A DNA stretch of 59,093 nucleotides from Betaproteobacteria bacterium. Lineage in GTDB: Bacteria > Pseudomonadota > Gammaproteobacteria > Burkholderiales > Rhodocyclaceae. The stretch covers positions 1 through 59,093 of the forward strand of contig WRMF01000012.1 of NCBI GenBank assembly GCA_009777245.1, written 5' to 3'. Below are positions 55,753 through 59,093 of the stretch, one piece after another (position 1 is the stretch's first letter; every line of letters starts with the position of its first letter). The position numbers and the translations under genes are program-made. The notes below the pieces were generated by a model that searched no databases, was not told where the DNA came from, and was given only the letters and a program-made list of their open reading frames with translations.

Positions 55753-56883
55753 ATTCTCATAAACTCTCGGCACGCGCCCTGCCAAAGCGCAGAAGAGTGT
55801 GTAGCTGATCGTTCCGGCGGCTTCGGCCAGCGCGTCCGCATCAACCGCGCCGCCTTCGCCGCTCCCCCACAAGGTCACGGGACTGCCTATCATGGCGTTT
55901 GGCACATCGCGCAAATCGCAGGCGATCATGTCCATGGAAACACGCCCCAGGGTGCGGGAGAGAGCGCCTGCCACCGCAATCGGCGCGCCCGTCGGCGCAT
56001 GACGCGGATAGCCATCGGCATAGCCGCAGGCGACGATTCCGACCGGCGTATCCGCTGTTGCCTGCCAAGTTCCGCCATAGCCTACCCGCTCTCCGGCCTT
56101 GACGGTCCGCAAGGCAACCAAACGACTTTCCAATGTCATTACAGGGCGCAGACCAAGCTCTGCCGCCGTACGACCGGGCGTTAATCCGAACGGGCTGCCG
56201 CCGTAGAGCATTATGCCGGGACGCGCCCAGCCTCCCAAACTCTCCGGGCGTTTCATCAAGGCGGCGGAATTGGCAAGGCTCCACGGTAAATTTGCGCGCC
56301 CGGCAAGCTGTCGCGCCGAATCAAGTTGCGCGGCAAAACCCGCTCCGGTATCCGCGTCGGCAAAGTGGGTCATTAGCGTGATCTGCCGGATGCCAAGCTG
56401 CTCCAGTTGTTGCAAGACCGCGCCTGTCTCCTGTTGCTCAAAGCCCAGCCGGTTCATGCCGGTATCAATTTTCAGATAGACATGCGCCGGACGACTGCGC
56501 GCTGCGGCAAGCATTTCCAGTTGGTTCTTGCTGTGTATGACCGTGGTCAGATCGTATTGGACGATGCGGGCAATTTCTTCCGGCGCGAAAAATCCTTCCA
56601 ACAGCAAAATTGGTTGTCTTAAGCCCTGTTCGCGTAACGATACGGCCACTTCCGATTCCAGGAGCGCGTACCCGTCCGTCAATCCGTCCAGCGCGCGCGC
56701 TGCCGCGAATTGCCCATGACCATAGGCATCCGCCTTGATGACTGCCCAGAGTTTTGTATCTTTTGCGTAACCGCGCGCGACAGAAAAATTATGGCGCAGG
56801 GCGGAAAAATCCAGCCGCGCCCGAATCGGACGACAGCATGGAGAAGAATTCACAGGAGAGAATACGCGCTCGTTCGTGGTCAT
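55747..56883 (-). CDS. alr: Alanine racemase
   Basis: Alr supplies D-alanine for peptidoglycan. The 378-residue protein has the PLP lysine in LWAVIKADAYGHGQFA (Lys50), the KIDTGMNRLGFE segment, TLMTHFADAD, and the catalytic Tyr in GERVGYGGTWQATAD; the C-terminal GRVSMDMIACDLRDVPNA is typical. The stop codon is embedded in a dispersed repeat. Upstream on the same strand, 21 bp away, is dgkA, so alr may be the third gene of dnaB-dgkA-alr. Confidence 0.96.
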   Translation of the reverse strand: MTTNERVFSPVNSSPCCRPIRARLDFSALRHNFSVARGYAKDTKLWAVIKADAYGHGQFAAARALDGLTDGYALLESEVAVSLREQGLRQPILLLEGFFAPEEIARIVQYDLTTVIHSKNQLEMLAAARSRPAHVYLKIDTGMNRLGFEQQETGAVLQQLEQLGIRQITLMTHFADADTGAGFAAQLDSARQLAGRANLPWSLANSAALMKRPESLGGWARPGIMLYGGSPFGLTPGRTAAELGLRPVMTLESRLVALRTVKAGERVGYGGTWQATADTPVGIVACGYADGYPRHAPTGAPIAVAGALSRTLGRVSMDMIACDLRDVPNAMIGSPVTLWGSGEGGAVDADALAEAAGTISYTLFCALAGRVPRVYENL

Positions 56884-56904
56884 GATCTATTCATAAACGC
56901 TTGT

Positions 56905-57291
56905 TCAGAAAAAGAGCGTAAGTATCCAGACCGTCGCCGCCAGAACGAGGCTTATCAGCACGGCGGCGCTGCCCATGTCTTTGGCGCGTCCCGCAAGCTC
57001 GTGCATTTCCGGCGATGCTTTGTCGACTATTGCCTCAAGCGCGGAATTCAAAAGTTCCACGATTAAGATCAAGAGGACGCTGCCCACGAGCAATGCGCGT
57101 TCCACGCCGTTTTCGCCCAGCCATAGCCCAAGCGGCGCTGCCGCCATAACCAGCAATACTTCTTGCCGGAAAGCCTCTTCGCTCCGCCAGGCGGCGGCAA
57201 TGCCCTTGATGGAATAACGTGCGGCGTTCCAGAGTCGTGTCAGTCCGCGTTTGCCTTTCATGTCGGCTGCGGAAGGCGGCGGCGCGCTCAT
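56905..57291 (-). CDS. dgkA: Diacylglycerol kinase
   Basis: DgkA phosphorylates diacylglycerol from MDO and LPS modification in the inner membrane. The 128-residue protein has the family helices GIAAAWRSEEAFRQEVLL, NSALEAIVDKASPEMHELAG and RAKDMGSAAVLISLVLA, with three membrane segments and the invariant Glu and Asn residues of the active site. It overlaps dnaB by 4 bp (ATGA at 57288-57291). Confidence 0.94.
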   Translation of the reverse strand: MSAPPPSAADMKGKRGLTRLWNAARYSIKGIAAAWRSEEAFRQEVLLVMAAAPLGLWLGENGVERALLVGSVLLILIVELLNSALEAIVDKASPEMHELAGRAKDMGSAAVLISLVLAATVWILTLFF

Positions 57292-58676
57292 GGGCGTCCC
57301 CGCACCTGGGCGGAATTTTCAAAGCGGGTGTATTCGCCCAGGAAGGTCAGGATGACGGAACCTGTAGGGCCGTTTCGTTGCTTGCCGATAATGATTTCCG
57401 CAAGCCCTTTTTGCTGGGATTCTTCCTTTCTGTAGTATTCGTCGCGGTAGAGCATCATGATAACGTCCGCATCCTGCTCGATTGCGCCGGATTCGCGCAG
57501 GTCGGACATGAGCGGGCGCTTGTCGTTTCGCTCCTCGACCTTTCTGGAGAGCTGCGAGAGGGCGATGATGGGCACGCGCAATTCCTTCGCCAGCGCCTTG
57601 ATCGAACGGGAGATTTCCGAGAGTTCGGTCGCGCGGTTTTCGTTTTGCCGCGTTGAGTTCATGAGCTGCATGTAGTCAATGATGATTAGTCCCAACTTGC
57701 CCTGACATTGCCGATGCAGGCGGCGGGCGCGGGCGCGTAGCTCGATGGGGTTCAAGGCTCCGGTCTCGTCAATGTAAAGAGGCGCTTGATAGAGGGCATC
57801 AAGCGAGGTGGTGAGCCGCGCCCAATCATCGTCGCTCAAGCGGCCTGTGCGAAGTTTTTGTGAGTCCAGACGGCAGTACGAGGCCAGCATTCGCTGCGCC
57901 AACTGGGCGCTGCCCATTTCCATTGAGAATACGCCGACTGCCTTGCCGACACGAGCCGCCACATGTTCGGCGATATTGAGCGCGAAAGCGGTTTTGCCCA
58001 TTGACGGGCGTCCGGCGACGATTATCAGGTCGCCGGGTTGCAGTCCGGTGGTCATCCGGTCAATGTCAATGAAGCCGGTGGGGATGCCGGTGACTTCTTC
58101 AATATCTTCCTGCGCGGAGAGTTCGTCAAGCCTTCTTATCGTGTCGGCAATCAGGGGCTTGATGTGGTCGAACCCTTCGCTGCTGCGCATACCCTTTTCC
58201 GCGATTTCAAAAATTTTTGCTTCCGCTTCGTCCAGAATTTGCCGCGCTTCCCGTCCGGCAGGATTGAGCGCACTGCCTGCTATGTCGTCGGCGGCGGCGA
58301 TTAGCTGACGCAGAACCGCCCGTTCGCGCACGATTTCCGCATACCGGACTATATTTGCCGCCGAGGGGGTATTGTTCGCCAGATCGCCAAGATAGGCCAA
58401 TCCTCCGGTCTCTTTACCTTCGCCCGCGCTCTCCAACGCCTCCGCGACCGTGATTACATCGGCGGGCTTTCGGTTTTCCAGCAGGTTGCTGATCTGGCGA
58501 AAGATGCGGCGATGTTCGTCGCGGTAGAAGTCGCTGTCGCTTACCCTGTCGCCGATGTTGTCCCAGGCGCGGTTGTCCAGCAGCAGTCCGCCAAGGACTG
58601 ATTGCTCAGCCTCGATGGAATGCGGCGGCAGGCGAAGAGTAGCGACAGCAGAGTCGGAAGAAGCGGGGCGGTTCAT
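57288..58676 (-). CDS. dnaB: Replicative DNA helicase DnaB
   Basis: DnaB is the hexameric fork helicase. The 462-residue protein has the N-terminal hairpin domain (PPHSIEAEQSVLGGLLLDNR), the linker, and the RecA-like motor with AGRPSMGKTAFALNIAEHVA, FSMEMGSAQLAQRMLAS, IIDYMQLM and SQLSRKVEERNDKRPLMSDL. I start at the ATG at 58674-58676, matching the usual N-terminus; the open frame continues upstream without a ribosome-binding site. In many relatives rplI precedes dnaB; here nothing is found within 280 bp upstream. Confidence 0.96.
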   Translation of the reverse strand: MNRPASSDSAVATLRLPPHSIEAEQSVLGGLLLDNRAWDNIGDRVSDSDFYRDEHRRIFRQISNLLENRKPADVITVAEALESAGEGKETGGLAYLGDLANNTPSAANIVRYAEIVRERAVLRQLIAAADDIAGSALNPAGREARQILDEAEAKIFEIAEKGMRSSEGFDHIKPLIADTIRRLDELSAQEDIEEVTGIPTGFIDIDRMTTGLQPGDLIIVAGRPSMGKTAFALNIAEHVAARVGKAVGVFSMEMGSAQLAQRMLASYCRLDSQKLRTGRLSDDDWARLTTSLDALYQAPLYIDETGALNPIELRARARRLHRQCQGKLGLIIIDYMQLMNSTRQNENRATELSEISRSIKALAKELRVPIIALSQLSRKVEERNDKRPLMSDLRESGAIEQDADVIMMLYRDEYYRKEESQQKGLAEIIIGKQRNGPTGSVILTFLGEYTRFENSAQVRGRP

Positions 58677-58959
58677 GAGGAAACGAGGACGCAGCGTAAA
58701 AAAACGATAGTTTAACCGTTCCTGGGAAAATGATGGAGAGCGGATGCGGGAAGCGAAAGACAAGCGCATTTTGGGGTTGATGTTTCAGCCTGAACGCAGG
58801 CTCACACGAAGGAGCGGTAAAACAAGCTCGCGTGGGCAAGGGATTACGCTGCGGTTCATCCCAGACTACGCAGGCTTGAATTTTCGAGCAGGCTCATCTT
58901 GAGCGACCTTATTTCCGCCAGCAATTGAGGAATATCTTGTCTTACATGTGCAATAAAGA

Positions 58960-59093
58960 TTATTGAGACTCAAAAGGTTGAAAAAGGCGGCGGAACACAA
59001 TCTCGCCACCCATCAAATTCTTGCCGCCCAAACGATCATCCACAAAGATATCTCCTGTCTGGTAAGCAATCCTAACGTTACCGAGGAGATAGA
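58960..59093 (-). CDS. Unidentified gene, C-terminal end (cut by the right edge)
   Basis: From the right edge the minus strand is open for 44 codons and ends at a TAA at 58960-58962. The visible tail includes NVRIAYQTGDIFVDDRLGGK and GGEIVFRRLFQPFESQ. I do not recognise the family from this fragment. Between it and dnaB (58677-58959) I see no gene. Confidence 0.55.
   Translation of the reverse strand, partial: YLLGNVRIAYQTGDIFVDDRLGGKNLMGGEIVFRRLFQPFESQ

Noticed and set aside
55560-55844. Minus-strand reading frame across the tRNA gene giving a VTGFEPATPASRTQ-type protein
   Set aside because: This is the well-known artefact of translating the complement of a tRNA gene; it overlaps tRNA-Pro and has no ribosome-binding site.
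57288-58676. Replication origin near dnaB
   Set aside because: No DnaA-box cluster or AT-rich unwinding region was seen around dnaB; dnaB location alone is not evidence.

Overview
The window looks like a chromosomal segment of a Gram-negative betaproteobacterium, most likely a Rhodocyclales relative. The evidence is the mid-to-high GC coding sequence, lipid A/LPS core genes (waaA, waaC), the nadE-glnB pair, the pro-lipoprotein peptidase/FKBP/ispH cluster, the dgkA-dnaB neighbourhood, and the close agreement of IspB, RecG, DnaK and PII with that group. The assignment is an inference from protein family resemblance; no 16S gene is present. The sequence is unusually rich in small palindromic and inverted-repeat elements, decayed transposase and gene fragments, and toxin-antitoxin or restriction modules scattered between housekeeping operons.

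Layout. 1-3205: str operon on the minus strand (tuf partial, fusA, rpsG, rpsL). 3206-6436: accessory patch with an XRE regulator, a SEL1-repeat secreted protein, a membrane protein and a brnTA toxin-antitoxin pair. 6437-13319: pbpC, an orphan secreted protein, vapBC, a purK fragment, then waaC-waaA. 13605-15382: a DarTG DNA ADP-ribosylation toxin-antitoxin pair. 15521-18266: glnB, nadE and a membrane-anchored hypothetical. 18430-24992: a defence block made of a small frameshifted ORF carrying a (CA)27 tract, a type III restriction-modification system (mod, res) and an AbiEii-like nucleotidyltransferase pair. 25140-26966: lspA-fkpB-ispH. 27255-31981: a GNAT/class V aminotransferase fusion and a large DUF2339 membrane protein. 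32367-38057: heat-shock cluster grpE-dnaK-dnaJ followed by prfC, with two sigma-32-type promoters. 38170-39534: a divergent Ser/Thr kinase with a cyclic-nucleotide-binding domain. 39584-40146: a stack of nested mini-elements. 40143-43689: a Wolinella-type quinol:fumarate reductase (frdCAB). 44034-46876: CHAD-ParA-SixA operon behind a probable Pho box, with a convergent chemotaxis receptor. 48540-49929: a gene-poor, AT-rich, repeat-filled stretch. 49930-58676: serC, recG, ridA, ispB, tRNA-Pro(CGG), alr, dgkA, dnaB. The right edge cuts an unidentified gene.

The most interesting structure is at 18430-18872, directly upstream of the type III mod gene. A 54-bp CA dinucleotide tract sits inside a small reading frame. 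In the present register the frame stops just after the tract. In one alternative register it would be translated through an intrinsic terminator and end on the mod ribosome-binding site. This suggests phase-variable, translation-dependent anti-termination of mod. A paralogue of the small frame with only four CA units lies at 48.7-49.1 kb and shows what the in-register form looks like. The mod target-recognition region is markedly AT-rich compared with its flanks, so both expression and specificity of this system may vary.

Other points: the PII gene overlaps a nadE whose glutaminase nucleophile cysteine is replaced by glycine; a 90-bp palindrome-ended element is inserted in frame in the aminotransferase fusion; the polyphosphate-type CHAD operon has three 11-bp-spaced PhoB-like subsites; and purK survives only as a C-terminal fragment cut off at a perfect palindrome.
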